Numbered from the stretch's first letter, positions 27,026 through 38,052 are shown. The stretch: DNA of 64,000 nt from Rhodopirellula sp. (GCA_002690925.1 NZGD01000256.1:1-64000), one strand, 5' to 3'. The notes: a model not told the origin generated them from the sequence alone. Numbers and translations are program-made.

Positions 27026-28960
27026 ATGAACTCGCGTTCAATAAAGTTCGCGTTAACAATTCTGCTGGCAACGCTGGTGGGAATGATGACACAAACCCAG
27101 TTAACAATGGCTGATGAAAAAGTTGTGATGCCTGATTCAGCGGTCATTGCATTTTTGCGAGATCATTGCCTGGAATGTCACAACGCCGAAGCACCTGAGT
27201 CTGGACTGGATTTGAGCACATTCTCCCAAACAGACGATATTACAAAAGCAGTTACCGATTGGACCAGAATCGCGGCTCGGGTAAGCGAACGGCAAATGCC
27301 ACCAGCAGGCAGCAAAATGCCTGAAACCGAAACCAGAGTAAACTTCGTTCGCTGGATCCACAGCACACTTTCCAAGCACCTCTGCGATGATGGCGTTACA
27401 GCGGGGCAACCGGTTATCCGGCGCATGAACCGCACAGAGTATGCCAACACTGTTCGGGACCTGCTGGGGATACCCATCAACGCAGGACACGCCTTGCCAA
27501 ATGACGGTGCTGGCGGAGAAGGTTTTGACAATGCGGCAGAAACATTATTCATTTCCCCAATCTATGCGGAGAAATATCTACAAGCCGCCAAGTCAGCAAT
27601 TGGCCATGCATTAAAAGATCCTGCCGATCGAGAGCGAATCATTGTTGCTTCGCCCAACGAGGAGCGAACGCCGAATCAGGCTGCCAGTCTGGTCCTAGGT
27701 AATTTTCTTCCACGTGCTTTTCGTCGCCCCGTGAGCGGCAACGAAATTGAAGAGTATGCCACGTTATTTGACCAGGCGTTCGCAGAGGATGATTCCTATA
27801 ACAGTGCTATCGAATTCGCCCTGGTAGCCGCCATGGTTTCACCAAAATTTCTATTTCTATACGAACAGCCAAGTAAACCCGGCGAGCAAACACTGGTTTC
27901 CCATCATGAAATGGCATCACGTTTATCTTACTTTCTGTGGGCATCTATGCCTGATCAGGAACTGATGCGGTTAGCTGATGAAAAAAAACTGCACGATGTT
28001 GATGTACTAACAAAACAAGTCAAACGCATGTTGCGAAGCGAGATCGACTCGCGTGGTTTGCGACGGGATTCGAAAGTGCGCGGCTTCGCATCAAGCTTCA
28101 TTGAACAGTGGCTTGGAACACGTGCCCTGGGCCGTGAATTCAAGCCGGATGAGTCGATTGCTCCCCGGTATGATTCTGAATTGGAAGGTGGAATGAAGTA
28201 TGAGCCCATCTTCTTTTTCGAGGACCTGCTATCTGATAATCGCTCGCTGTTAAACCTTATCGATTCAGATTTTACGTATGTGAACCGTCGACTGGCCAGT
28301 CACTATGGAGTCCGAGGTGAATTCCGCGAGCAACCCAAGCGAGTTGAATTGAAAAAAAGTGATCGACGGGGAGGTTTGCTGGGGATGGGCGCGGTGTTGG
28401 CCGTAAGCTCTTTACCGCACCGAACCAGCCCTGTGCTTCGTGGTAAGTGGATACTTGAGACCATGCTGGGCACTCCGCCACCGCCACCACCCACTGATGT
28501 ACCAGCACTGAACGAAGCACCCAGCGCCTCAGGCGAATTCACTTCATTGCGCGAGCAACTGGAAGCTCACCGCTCTGAACCCCAATGCGCGTCCTGCCAT
28601 AACATGATGGATCCACTTGGTTTTGGTTTGGAAAATTATGATGTTCTGGGAAGCTACCGCACCCAAAATCGGGGTACCCCAATTGATACATCGGGTACCC
28701 TGCCTGATGGAACACAGTTCAACGGTTCGAATGAACTGAAACTTTGGTTACTGAAGCGAAAAGATCAATTTGTCCGTAATCTGACTCGTAAAATATTGGG
28801 GTACTCACTTGGTCGCAGCTTGACTGGTGAAGACAACTGTGTGATCGACTCGATCGTGGAAACGCTGGCTGAGGATGATTATAGTAGCCAAACGTTAATC
28901 GTTGAGATCGTCAAAAGTGTTCCGTTTCGATATAAACAGGTGGCACCAGCCACCAACTGA
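27026..28960 (+). CDS. DUF1592/DUF1588-family planctomycete cytochrome c-like protein (pair 2)
   Basis: 644 aa. Signal peptide about 1-29 (ending TMADEK). CLECH near residue 48, then GLDLSTFSQ and WTRIAARVSERQMPP, the planctomycete cytochrome c region. IRRMNRTEYANTVRDLLGI is the DUF1587 motif, DFTYVNRRLASHYG belongs to DUF1592, and CASCHNMMDPLGFGLENYD near 521-540 is DUF1588. The DUF1585 region follows to the end. This is the shortest and most canonical of the three copies here. Its stop is 8 bases before the DUF1552 gene. Confidence 0.95.
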   Translation: MNSRSIKFALTILLATLVGMMTQTQLTMADEKVVMPDSAVIAFLRDHCLECHNAEAPESGLDLSTFSQTDDITKAVTDWTRIAARVSERQMPPAGSKMPETETRVNFVRWIHSTLSKHLCDDGVTAGQPVIRRMNRTEYANTVRDLLGIPINAGHALPNDGAGGEGFDNAAETLFISPIYAEKYLQAAKSAIGHALKDPADRERIIVASPNEERTPNQAASLVLGNFLPRAFRRPVSGNEIEEYATLFDQAFAEDDSYNSAIEFALVAAMVSPKFLFLYEQPSKPGEQTLVSHHEMASRLSYFLWASMPDQELMRLADEKKLHDVDVLTKQVKRMLRSEIDSRGLRRDSKVRGFASSFIEQWLGTRALGREFKPDESIAPRYDSELEGGMKYEPIFFFEDLLSDNRSLLNLIDSDFTYVNRRLASHYGVRGEFREQPKRVELKKSDRRGGLLGMGAVLAVSSLPHRTSPVLRGKWILETMLGTPPPPPPTDVPALNEAPSASGEFTSLREQLEAHRSEPQCASCHNMMDPLGFGLENYDVLGSYRTQNRGTPIDTSGTLPDGTQFNGSNELKLWLLKRKDQFVRNLTRKILGYSLGRSLTGEDNCVIDSIVETLAEDDYSSQTLIVEIVKSVPFRYKQVAPATN

Positions 28961-28968
28961 GAAACCCC

Positions 28969-30351
28969 ATGGCTCATTATTTTCCTCAACTATCCCACTG
29001 GCGTCGTCCGCTGACGAGACGGAGCCTGCTTCGAGGCACCGGAGCAGCATTGGCATTGCCGTGGTTGGAGGCCATGATAAACACGAAGACAAGGGCTTCG
29101 GAACAAGATGATCACAGTTCCTCGGGTGCTCCCACGCGAATAGCCGCGCTGTTTGTTCCCAATGGTGTTCGGCAGGATCAATGGACGCCCGAGAAAACCG
29201 GGCGTGACTATGAACTGTCGCCTACACTGCAACCTTTGGAAAAACTGAAAGATCAATTGCTGGTGCTGACCAATCTGTGGAACCAGGGAAGCAATATCGG
29301 GGATGGCCATTATGTCAAAACATCAGGCTTTCTTACCTGCACCACCATCAATAAATCACTTGGCATCGACCTGAATTGCAACGGTCTATCCATGGACCAA
29401 GTGGCTGCAAACCACGCCGGAAAAGAGACCCCGATTCCTTCACTTGAATTGGGAATCGATCCAGTCACGACAGGTGTCGATACCAATGTTGGATACACGC
29501 GTGTTTATGGATCGCACATCGCGTGGTCAGGCCCGACAAGTCCTCTGGCCAGGGAACTCAATCCAAGGATGGTCTTTGAACGTCTGTTTCGTGCATCGCA
29601 CCCAAAAAAAGCAACGCTCAAACGTGATCGCCTACTGCTGGATCGTGTGCTGACCGATGCCCAAGAATTGAAACAGAAACTTGGATCCTCCGATCGGCAG
29701 CGCATGGATGAATATCTGCAATCAGTACGATCGATCGAAAAGCGTCTTCAGAATCAACAGGCAGGTGGAAATAAAAACTGGCGTCCACTGGTTGAACTCA
29801 ATCCCAAAGATCGACCGAATGATGAGGCTCCCGATCAGTACCCTGAACAAGTACAACTGATGTTGGACATGATCGCATTAGCATTCCAAACTGACACGAC
29901 GCGAGTCTGTACATTCATGTTTGGAAACGCCGTCAGCGGCCGCAATTTCTCATTTCTAGAGGGCGTCACAGGTGGTCATCACGATTCGTCACATCACCAA
30001 AACAATGAAGACAAACTTAGGCAATACCAATTGATCAACGTGTGGCACATCCAACAGTATGCTTATTTGCTGGAAAAGCTTGCCGGGATGCAGGAACACG
30101 AAGGAACTGTGCTCGAACATTCCATGATTCTGTATGGCTCTGGCTTGCGCGATGGGAATAGCCACAACCCACACAATCTTCCAATCCTGGTGGCTGGCAG
30201 CGGCGGTGGGAAAATCGCGACAGGTCAACATTTGCAGTACGGGCGGGATACACCCCTTGCCAATCTGTACGCCGGTATGTTGAACGCGTTTGATGCAAAT
30301 ACCAGCAGCTTCGCCGATAGCACTGGGATATTACCGGGCATGTTGACCTAG
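28969..30351 (+). CDS. DUF1552 domain protein (pair 2)
   Basis: 460 aa, partner of the preceding gene. The N-terminus has paired arginines (RRPLTRRSLLRG) before a hydrophobic run (TGAALALPWLEAM), a Tat-type export signal. Family landmarks include FVPNGVRQDQW, the helix GSSDRQRMDEYLQSVRSIEKRL, DTTRVCTFMFGNAVSGRNF, HHDSSHHQNNEDKL and SGLRDGNSHNPHNLP. The His-rich TGGHHDSSHH stretch might bind metal, as a guess. Function unknown. Confidence 0.94.
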   Translation: MAHYFPQLSHWRRPLTRRSLLRGTGAALALPWLEAMINTKTRASEQDDHSSSGAPTRIAALFVPNGVRQDQWTPEKTGRDYELSPTLQPLEKLKDQLLVLTNLWNQGSNIGDGHYVKTSGFLTCTTINKSLGIDLNCNGLSMDQVAANHAGKETPIPSLELGIDPVTTGVDTNVGYTRVYGSHIAWSGPTSPLARELNPRMVFERLFRASHPKKATLKRDRLLLDRVLTDAQELKQKLGSSDRQRMDEYLQSVRSIEKRLQNQQAGGNKNWRPLVELNPKDRPNDEAPDQYPEQVQLMLDMIALAFQTDTTRVCTFMFGNAVSGRNFSFLEGVTGGHHDSSHHQNNEDKLRQYQLINVWHIQQYAYLLEKLAGMQEHEGTVLEHSMILYGSGLRDGNSHNPHNLPILVAGSGGGKIATGQHLQYGRDTPLANLYAGMLNAFDANTSSFADSTGILPGMLT

Positions 30352-30536
30352 GCCTTCGACCTGCTGATACAGCTTGGAAGTCTGGAACTGTGTGTAGCAA
30401 CGTCTAAAAGCAGACTGCTCAATCTGTTGCGTGGATCTGAGTACGACGAATACGAAGCCGGACTTACGTGTGCTTTTTAATGTTGAGATTATTCGCTCTC
30501 GCTCGATGACCGTCGCCGCTCGCAAGAGGAAACCAG

Positions 30537-31604
30537 ATGAACCCGTTGCCGAAATTTTCGACAGGAATCTTTAGTTTCTCAGCAATTGTACTTGTCGGCG
30601 TGGGATTTTCGCCGTCCCGATCATTTGGTCAATGCTGCTTTGGGGCGCAAAATTCAGTGGCGGAAAGCCATGACGGGCGATTTCGCGTAGAAGCGACCTC
30701 ACTTACGGGAACCGGTCACCATATTCATGGTCCGTACAAATTCCGCTTTCACACACTACGGGTGGGTCCCAACGGCAAGACGAAAGAACTTGGCGTCTTT
30801 GAACGCAAATGGGCGACAGACCGTCATTTTCAAATGTCAATTTTCGTTTCACCGACCGGCAATGGGTTTGCGCTTAGCACTTCGCTCGAGAGACCGATCC
30901 ACTTCTTAGCACCTGATGGAATCGTTCTGGCGACCATTGATGGTCAGAAATCCGCAGAGATTTCGTGCGGACGCAGGGGGCATCCGGCCCTTGAATTCAC
31001 ACTGCGTGGCAGAACCAGATTCGGAATGCGGTCAACGAAATTATGGTTGCCGCTTTTTCACGTCACCGGACCCGAGTCGGAGTGGACATATGACCGACCA
31101 CCGAGAGTTATCACAGACAAAGCGAACCTTGGCTTTGACCCTGTGCCACCAAAAGAGATTTCCTGGCTAATGCAAATGCTGCAGTGGCGACCGGAACTTG
31201 GCAGCCGCGAGGCAATTCGTGCGAAGGAGCTGATCGCAAAAAAAGATGAAGCAGGTCTGATTAACCTCGGATTTTCGGCGCTATCGCTCGTTGAGGAAAC
31301 ACTCGCGACAACAGCGCGGCCTGACCTGCGGCGAGTACAAAGCGAGATAAATCGCCGCCTTTGCGGACACCGTAACGCATGGCGCAACCTCAATCTTCTT
31401 GTAACGCTACTTCAACACCCGAATAAGGAACTGCAAGATTGCGCTCTGAATAATCTTCAGGCGTTACTTCCGGAGGGTAAACCGAACGCCGAATGGATCA
31501 ACGAAAATCAGCGGCATTTGCATTGGGACTCGAAGCGAAATATCTATTTCCATCAGCTGAGTATTGAAACCCAAGGCGAACAAAACCCTGAACCTAACCT
31601 CTGA
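30537..31604 (+). CDS. Secreted protein of unknown function
   Basis: 355 aa with a signal peptide (about 1-32, ending SRSFGQCC). Residues about 35-190 look beta-rich (DGRFRVEATSLTGTGHH, FRFHTLRVGPNGKTKELGVFERKW), followed by a helical, HEAT-like C-terminal third (GSREAIRAKELIAKKDEAGLINLGF, LLVTLLQHPNKELQDCALNNLQALL). I do not recognise the family. It stands alone between a DUF1552 gene and a long intergenic gap. Confidence 0.7.
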   Translation: MNPLPKFSTGIFSFSAIVLVGVGFSPSRSFGQCCFGAQNSVAESHDGRFRVEATSLTGTGHHIHGPYKFRFHTLRVGPNGKTKELGVFERKWATDRHFQMSIFVSPTGNGFALSTSLERPIHFLAPDGIVLATIDGQKSAEISCGRRGHPALEFTLRGRTRFGMRSTKLWLPLFHVTGPESEWTYDRPPRVITDKANLGFDPVPPKEISWLMQMLQWRPELGSREAIRAKELIAKKDEAGLINLGFSALSLVEETLATTARPDLRRVQSEINRRLCGHRNAWRNLNLLVTLLQHPNKELQDCALNNLQALLPEGKPNAEWINENQRHLHWDSKRNIYFHQLSIETQGEQNPEPNL

Positions 31605-32076
31605 CACGACTGAAATCGTATCGGAAGGTTAATTGAATCAATTACGAGGGATCAGACCTCACCTTAAGTGAGAGAAGTATTGGCTACAACTTTATGAAGA
31701 CACAATTTCATACCCAAACATCTACTGGTTCTCCGTAAGTTGAAATAACCACTGTGCAGCATTATTAAATGCTCTGACTCCCGCAAGCAGACAAATATCG
31801 ATTCACTCATTTCCCCCAACTCAGATCCCACTAAACACAACAAATTCCAATCCAAACCGGTCTCTCAATGGACGGTATCGGCCACTGCCCCAGCTGCACA
31901 CAGTTAATCGCCGCGTGACACCGCATCCTCTATTAAATAAGAATGCTGGTGACGACAATTCTTCGCAGGTAATGCATCTGTCTAGCAAGGGCTAGCTCTC
32001 TTTCTGCTTGACATGACCCGCGATTTATCAAGCAAGCTCACGAATGGCAATTTGAATGAATGATTCAGTTGTGCGT
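31605..32076. other. Intergenic region between convergent genes
   Basis: About 470 bases between the end of the secreted unknown (plus) and the end of the esterase (minus). Short open frames are unconvincing. An AT-rich palindrome (TAATTGA-A-TCAATTA at 31630-31644) is present without a T tract. Nothing else seen. Confidence 0.45.
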
Positions 32077-34101
32077 TCAGTGCTTGACTTGCCAATTCTC
32101 ATCAAAGAATTCTGCGGCTACGATCTTACCCGGCCACAAAGAATCTGGCGGTGTTCTCAAGTCGACAACTGCCCAGTCTGGCAACTTGGGTACCTGACGT
32201 GCGTTGTTCAAGTAAGCAAATTCCCGATAAGTAAAACCGCTATTGAGCACCACATACCGGTTTGGATTTGCTGGATTGGGATAAATCATTGCTGGAACAT
32301 GGTGGTCGGAACTGTATTTCCGTTCCCCGATCCTGACATGCTGGTCTGTCCACTCCATGGGTAATTTTTCGATCACCGATTTAACGATTGCATTACTTTG
32401 TGGATCACCAAACAGGATCAGGTGATTGTTCTCCACATCCTGTTGGGTGACTTCAATATCATCTTTCACGACTGCATCGCCGCGAAAATGTCGCCTCCAC
32501 TCAGCGACCAAACGTTCCAACTCGTGTGTCGTCCAACTGCCCACCAATTTCTGCTGTGGCTTGCCGGTCGGCCTTACGACGATAAAGGAGTCCATGAAAG
32601 CGTCGTCAATCGGACCCTGTAAATTGTGCTGCTTTCGCAAAGCAGTTGCTTGCTGTGGTCCCAATTGCCAATTCCCTGACTGTTGATACAGTTCACACTG
32701 CCACGAACCATCAGTTTCTGGACGTGAGGCAAGGATGGGCTTCTGATTCGATGCAGAAAAAACAATCGACACCGGCTGATCTGGGCGAAAGGGACTGCGA
32801 CCCGCCGGGATCGCAAATCGTAAACTGGTCACTCCCTTCGATTTCACTTCAATCGAATTGTTCCGAGGAATCAGCTTGGCCTGCACCGTGGCCTGTTCCC
32901 AATGCTGCTCAAGACCGGTCACGGTCAGCCAATGCAGGCGATTGTATTTGAGGGTGAAAGTGGCAAAGTGCAATTCTTCTGGCAACTTCAGACGCCCTAC
33001 TTCTGCCAAGCGATCCATCTTTTCCTCGATGATCTTGATCGAAGGCGGGTTAATCGTATGCTTGGTTTCCGCACCAATGATGTGCGTGAGTTTCAAATCT
33101 CGCACGGCGAGCGCGGTTTCCATGATATCGGCGGCTTGTTTTTGAATATCCAACTCGCCGCTATAAGCAACCACGGGTAATTGAAACAGATTGTCGGCAT
33201 ACCCAGGACAGTCATACATCCTCCATAGCTTTCGCTCAAATTCAGTAGGTGCAAGCGTCTCTTTTTGGAAGAAGCTAAGAAACTCAGGCGTTTCAGAAAA
33301 ACCAGCCCCAGGGTTCGCTGCAAAAAACAGGTCAGGATAGTGCACAGCCATTTGCCAACACCCCGCGCCTCCCATTGAAAATCCTCGCACCGAAACTCGA
33401 TCATCATCAATGCTGTAATGTCTTCGCGCGTGTTCCAACGCTTCCAATACATCAATCTCGCCAGCAAATTTGAAGGCATTGCTGTAGCGACCATAGGGGT
33501 GCAGAACAATCGTATCTTGCGGAGCAAAACGACCGACACGACTCATACGTTCGGCAATGAATACAGACTCACTTGAGCGCTCGCCCCGGCCATGAAACCA
33601 CAGATCAAGACGGTATCGCGTTTTACCCGTGTCTGAATATGACTCCGGGATCACGAGACCATAAGGCTGGACGGTACGATCAATGCGGGAACGAAAACCA
33701 CGTACCACCAATCCTTTTTGGGATGTCCATGGTGCCTCACCCTTCAACAAGGCATCCGCTCGTTGTCGTCCTTCTGCGAGTACTTTCGTTGCATTCTTCA
33801 CATCTCGAGCAGAAAAGAGTTCGCGATACTCGACTCCCTGCTTCACCGCTCGAAGAAAGATCTCGACATCAGGTAACAGATCGACTGTAAAAGTGTCTTT
33901 TCGCTGCCGTAATTTTTCCACTGACTGTTGAAGCAAATCCAAACCACTCAACAGTTCTTTCTTCTCGCTATCACTCAGTTCCACACCGAGTGGCGGTACG
34001 GGCCGCACATTTTCGGGAATGTTATCTTGCGGACCATCTGCCCACAGCTGGGTGCAGGAGCATGCGGTGAATAGCCAAATGAAGCATTGTTGGTAAGTCA
34101 T
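32077..34101 (-). CDS. Secreted esterase/prolyl-oligopeptidase-like hydrolase
   Basis: 674 aa from ATG 34101, chosen because it starts the signal peptide (about 1-22, ending TQLWADG); the open frame extends to 34173. The alpha/beta hydrolase core has [13 protein letters not shown] (oxyanion strand) and the nucleophile elbow RGFSMGGAG, with [10 protein letters not shown] and a late His as probable acid and base. The N-terminal about 120 residues are helical; the C-terminal 230 residues form a beta-rich domain, ending [23 protein letters not shown]. Similar exported planctomycete peptidases/esterases carry this layout. The substrate is unknown. The P450 gene lies upstream on the same strand. 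Confidence 0.78.
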   Translation of the reverse strand: MTYQQCFIWLFTACSCTQLWADGPQDNIPENVRPVPPLGVELSDSEKKELLSGLDLLQQSVEKLRQRKDTFTVDLLPDVEIFLRAVKQGVEYRELFSARDVKNATKVLAEGRQRADALLKGEAPWTSQKGLVVRGFRSRIDRTVQPYGLVIPESYSDTGKTRYRLDLWFHGRGERSSESVFIAERMSRVGRFAPQDTIVLHPYGRYSNAFKFAGEIDVLEALEHARRHYSIDDDRVSVRGFSMGGAGCWQMAVHYPDLFFAANPGAGFSETPEFLSFFQKETLAPTEFERKLWRMYDCPGYADNLFQLPVVAYSGELDIQKQAADIMETALAVRDLKLTHIIGAETKHTINPPSIKIIEEKMDRLAEVGRLKLPEELHFATFTLKYNRLHWLTVTGLEQHWEQATVQAKLIPRNNSIEVKSKGVTSLRFAIPAGRSPFRPDQPVSIVFSASNQKPILASRPETDGSWQCELYQQSGNWQLGPQQATALRKQHNLQGPIDDAFMDSFIVVRPTGKPQQKLVGSWTTHELERLVAEWRRHFRGDAVVKDDIEVTQQDVENNHLILFGDPQSNAIVKSVIEKLPMEWTDQHVRIGERKYSSDHHVPAMIYPNPANPNRYVVLNSGFTYREFAYLNNARQVPKLPDWAVVDLRTPPDSLWPGKIVAAEFFDENWQVKH

Positions 34102-34281
34102 CTTGAAAATCGACAGAACTGGAAACAGATTCAAAGTTCGAATTGTAGTACAAGCTTCCTTGCGAGGGTACAAATAACTTACGGCCGCACCATGAGCACA
34201 TTACCGTAAACCATCGAGTTGAACTTTATCGATACGCTGTCTCTGGTTGAAAGCACAAGTCCATTACTCGACATCCGACTA

Positions 34282-35772
34282 TCACGATTGCCTAAGACGC
34301 AAACGGACCAAGGTGCCATCCCTCGGTTTAGTCGAAACCCCAGCTTTAGGATCATTTTTTTCCGTGACCGCTTCAAACTCAAACAATTTGACAATGCCAC
34401 CGACCACAAGTGACGCCTCCAATTCTCCCAAGTGTTTTCCTGGGCACACCCTTGGGCCGTGTCCAAACCCAAAATGCAAATACTTCTTACTGCAACCAGC
34501 TTTGTCGATTGTTTCCCATCGTTCTGGATGAAATTCATCAGCCCGATAACCTGTTTTTTCTTCACCCCAAAATTCTTCTTGACGATTGGAGTGCCACACG
34601 TCAAGCAGGATATGCGTACCCGCTGGCAGCAGCAGTCTGTCTCCGTCTGCAAGGGTAATCCACGTATCAGAAACAGCCCTCCGCGGCAAAAAATAGAGTG
34701 ACGGCGTCAGCCGCAACGTTTCTCGTAGAACATTCTTCAAATACAACGCCTTGTCGATCACAACCGTTTCAAAGGAGTCAATCGTTTTGACTTCCTCGAA
34801 AATCCGCGATTGGCACTCAGGATTTCTCGCGAGATGCGACACTGCCCACGCGGCATAGGAAGTCGTTGCCTCAAGTGCACCGGCAAGGAAGACTTTGACA
34901 TTACTCCGCAGATCGTCATCGCTCCACTTCGTATCAACACGTGCCCATGCGCAGGCTCCTTCTGATCGCGGTGCCATCGACAGATCGGTTAATTTCTCAA
35001 ACAACCCAAATGCTTCTTCCAACTCTGGGTCGGGACGCTTCTCTTTCCGCTTGCGAAAACGAATAAAATCAAACTGCTGATCGATTGTGTCACGAACAAT
35101 GTAATCGATGACCTTGTCGATGGCTGGGATGTAATGCTCACGTACATCCTGAGGCTCCACTTTTGCGCCAAAAAAGTTGAACAATAACATCTCCATCATG
35201 ATGCATTTTATTTCCGGCTCAAGAGCCAACTCAATTTCACCGATATTGGAATCCCGAAAATATTGCTTGAGTTTGCCAACACGTTGTTGAACATTATTCC
35301 GAAAGGTGTGCTCAAATTTCTCAAACACATCATCTGTGAACAGACTTGTTTTCCCAAATGCTTTTGCAGACGCTTTGCGATGCGTTTTCCACTCTGGGCC
35401 ATTCGAAAATAGCAAGGTATCAGGTCCCGTTGCCCTTGCGATACCTGTGGAAGGCATGGTGTCTCGATCCAATCGCCCCTCGCCGGTACCCGTGGCAGTC
35501 AACAACGCCCGAATCACTTCTGGATCCCGGGTTACCATTACCGGATCAAAACCGGGAATTTCCAAATAACGATTGTGCTTGGCACGGCCCCGCTCGGTAC
35601 CAGCTTTGGCAAAGAAAGTAGCCAGGATCTCGATGGGCTGATGATAATTTCCACGGGTTGGGAATGGTAAAGTCTTACCACGAGTTCTGGGGCGCGTAAT
35701 CCAAACACGTGAAACAGGCACATCACCTTTGAATGGATTTATCCAGCATAGCTGACGCAGGATTCGGAACAT
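34282..35772 (-). CDS. Cytochrome P450
   Basis: 496 aa. Haem-binding loop FGHGPRVCPGKHLGE near residue 450 with the Cys thiolate, and the ExxR motif in RETLRLTPSLYF. I-helix FLAGALEATTSYAAWAV: aligned on the acid (Glu), the next residue, normally the conserved Thr of the oxygen-activation relay, appears to be Ala. The motif FLPRRAVSDTWI lies in the usual place. There is no N-terminal membrane anchor, as in soluble bacterial P450s. It needs a ferredoxin or flavodoxin reductase partner, which is not visible here. The substrate is unknown. Confidence 0.93.
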   Translation of the reverse strand: MFRILRQLCWINPFKGDVPVSRVWITRPRTRGKTLPFPTRGNYHQPIEILATFFAKAGTERGRAKHNRYLEIPGFDPVMVTRDPEVIRALLTATGTGEGRLDRDTMPSTGIARATGPDTLLFSNGPEWKTHRKASAKAFGKTSLFTDDVFEKFEHTFRNNVQQRVGKLKQYFRDSNIGEIELALEPEIKCIMMEMLLFNFFGAKVEPQDVREHYIPAIDKVIDYIVRDTIDQQFDFIRFRKRKEKRPDPELEEAFGLFEKLTDLSMAPRSEGACAWARVDTKWSDDDLRSNVKVFLAGALEATTSYAAWAVSHLARNPECQSRIFEEVKTIDSFETVVIDKALYLKNVLRETLRLTPSLYFLPRRAVSDTWITLADGDRLLLPAGTHILLDVWHSNRQEEFWGEEKTGYRADEFHPERWETIDKAGCSKKYLHFGFGHGPRVCPGKHLGELEASLVVGGIVKLFEFEAVTEKNDPKAGVSTKPRDGTLVRLRLRQS

Positions 35773-36054
35773 TCAAGCCTCCATCGGAAAGACTACCAGC
35801 ACAGATGTTTTGAGATAGACCTGCTTGGTCAGTGCACTAGGTCATTCGAACAAATCACGTTGCCTCAATGCAGATCAAACATGATGACGTATTCAGCATG
35901 GTTGGTGGGGGTTGGTATCATGTCCCCAAAGCTTATGAGCCGAATCTAGCTCAACTGCGGTTTGGAATTGTATTCTCTTCTTGCCTGCCGCATCACAACC
36001 GAGGCTCGTGTTACGAGTAGCCTAAAACCCGCAGTGTAAGTTCCGTCATGCTAA

Positions 36055-36657
36055 TCAATTGGTAGCACTTTGACTTCCTTTACATCCCAACAACTGTTTC
36101 CGCTCATCATTGTGCTCACAAAGTAAGTTACCCCAACAACCCCCATTGAGGACTTGGTCGTCACTCGATGTTAACCACCAAATTCTAGCCTCGCCCACCA
36201 AGCCAGTATTGATCGGCGTTGTTTAAAGCGCGCGAACTTTTAGAACACTGGTGGCGTCATTGAACCGAGTCGTTCTGCATACACCGACTGCAGCAAAAAA
36301 TTTCGCGTTACCATCTTCTATTCTGAACACATCGCCCCATTTGCCTGGACAAACGAAACCGCGTTCTTAACTCATGACGACAAATTTACCACAAGCAAAA
36401 ATGGTATTTGAATCGATAAAGCGAGCACCATGTATTTTACCCACCAGAATGGAACTGTCGGGAGTGGCCTCACCGTTGAACGATTGCATTCGCGATTCAT
36501 TGATCACCTTGCTACCTTTAACGGGACCACCTTACATGCTGACTGAACGGATCTCGCTATCAATAAATTCATTCATCAATGTCGCGACATCCGGTTTTTC
36601 AGAGGCTACCACAATCCGATTAAAATGCTCCTGCATCAAAGATTTGGCATGTTCCGA
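36055..36657 (-). pseudogene. In-frame gene remnant with several stop codons
   Basis: Reading the minus strand in the frame of the gene at 36658-37509, the sequence past its TGA stays protein-like for about 200 codons, ending at TGA 36057-36055. It is interrupted only by TAA at 36534-36532, 36369-36367 and 36225-36223. Segments such as VVASEKPDVATLMNEFID, ILVGKIHGARFIDSNTIFAC, KWGDVFRIEDGNAKFFAAVG and GEARIWWLTSSDDQVL have G-rich first codon positions and coding-like composition. A decayed gene is the likely reading; it is not clear whether it was an extension of the upstream protein or a separate gene. No family recognised. Confidence 0.5.
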
Positions 36658-37509
36658 TCAGGGCATGGCAGCCAGATTGCTGAGATCAGGTTCGTACATC
36701 CACGTCTCTGTCTCCACGATCGCATTTTCCTGCATGACGGCATTGTGCTCCTGCAGATACTTTTCCCACTCACCTTGTCCATGTAGCTCGATGAACGCTT
36801 GTCTTACTCGACCAACACTTGGCATGTCCGCGGTGTCGTTATAAGCAAGCGTCTCTGCATAGATCATGAAATCACCGCCATCCTCCAATCTGGCGATACT
36901 AAAATCAACAGGTTGTTTCAGGTGATCAAAGGCAGAAATTAATTTTTTGTAGTTAGCCTCCAAACGCTGATACATTCCTGGCTTCATTCGCCAACGGCGA
37001 TGCTGCGAAAAACGTGATTGGCCCGGTTCTGCGATTCCCTGAGAGAACAGGCCCTCGATGGGTCGCCAAACTTGTTGGTTCCCCGAACTTTCCTGCAACG
37101 GTGCAATATGCTCCAACCAGTGGTTCGCCTCCGGCACCTCCCATGAGGCTGCTATCCCCTGAACGGGATGAATGGGATTAGTGTACAACTCTCTCGTTGT
37201 TCGAAACCCTCTCGCAAATTGGTTTGCTCGAGGTCCCGTTAGTATCCGCCATGTGCCCCACTGTGCTGAATCTTTTCCAGTATTGAATTTCAGCTGCTTG
37301 TCTTTCACCGCCTGCCGCCAGTTTGCCACATTTTCCGGAGCAACTTCGATAAATCGGAAAACATAGAGTGGCGATTCCTCCACGACCCCTTCATTCTTTT
37401 CTGCCCTGCCCACTGAGATTTCGCCGAGAATCGGCAACAAACCAACTGCGATCATTGTTAAGACAGTAGGGGAAAATGCAAAACGAATCCGCAAGAGCTC
37501 GAACTTCAT
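36658..37509 (-). CDS. Secreted protein of unknown function
   Basis: 283 aa from ATG 37509 (MKFELLRIRF), chosen for the signal peptide it starts (about 1-32, ending SVGRAEK); the frame is open to 37635. The body has two similar halves, each with a W-x-x-x-x-K-like start and FxxxExxx pattern (YVFRFIEVAPENVANWRQAV; FSQHRRWRMKPGMYQRLEANYKKL), hinting at a pair of ABM/NIPSNAP-like dimeric alpha+beta barrels, a suggestion only. It ends in LAAMP before TGA, after which the same frame continues as the remnant at 36055-36657, so the true C-terminus may have been longer. Confidence 0.7.
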   Translation of the reverse strand: MKFELLRIRFAFSPTVLTMIAVGLLPILGEISVGRAEKNEGVVEESPLYVFRFIEVAPENVANWRQAVKDKQLKFNTGKDSAQWGTWRILTGPRANQFARGFRTTRELYTNPIHPVQGIAASWEVPEANHWLEHIAPLQESSGNQQVWRPIEGLFSQGIAEPGQSRFSQHRRWRMKPGMYQRLEANYKKLISAFDHLKQPVDFSIARLEDGGDFMIYAETLAYNDTADMPSVGRVRQAFIELHGQGEWEKYLQEHNAVMQENAIVETETWMYEPDLSNLAAMP

Positions 37510-38052
37510 ACGTAGATACCTATTCCAATTAGTTGGGCCACTATTTGTTTTTTCATGCTCAACTGACTGCTGTGGGGCCCGCTGCGTGCCGCCTGAGATG
37601 CTGACGTTCATCCGGCAATCGCAACCCACATTCACCTTCTACCTTCCCTCAGGAAGGCCTGCCCATCAGGTAGTGCGAAATTGTCTCTTCAGATACCCAA
37701 CTCAATCCAGGAAATTTCTTTTGATTTTCGAAAATTATTCACTGTCGGACCTGAAACTCACACCTCTAGGGGACTCTGACCCTTTTTCTTTGCAATGAGA
37801 TTCGAAGGGTGAGAATTCAGGGTTGCATCAGATTAATTGCCTCATCAATGATCTGTCAGGACCGGTCGCAGCATTGCAGCCTACCCATCTAGCACAGTAC
37901 AAAAAGTAAGTAACTGCAACGAATTCCTACTGTTCACCGCTGTGGCACTCACGTGGACAGACAAGAAAATCATGAGTTTTGGCAAGTCCCTAAGCGGAGT
38001 GAGTAGGATATGAGGCCTCAACTCGCCGGATCCCGCTCACGATGCAGCTATC
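37510..38052. other. Divergent intergenic region, no supported gene
   Basis: About 540 bases between divergent genes. A 70-codon plus-strand frame at 37586-37798 lacks a recognisable pattern. Promoters for both neighbours should lie here. Confidence 0.45.

Noticed and set aside
31630-31644. AT-rich palindrome TAATTGA-A-TCAATTA as a terminator
   Set aside because: No T tract and very AT-rich; such palindromes arise by chance.
36374-36844. 156-codon plus-strand open frame
   Set aside because: Runs opposite to the secreted unknown and its remnant, which have better coding composition; no recognisable motif.
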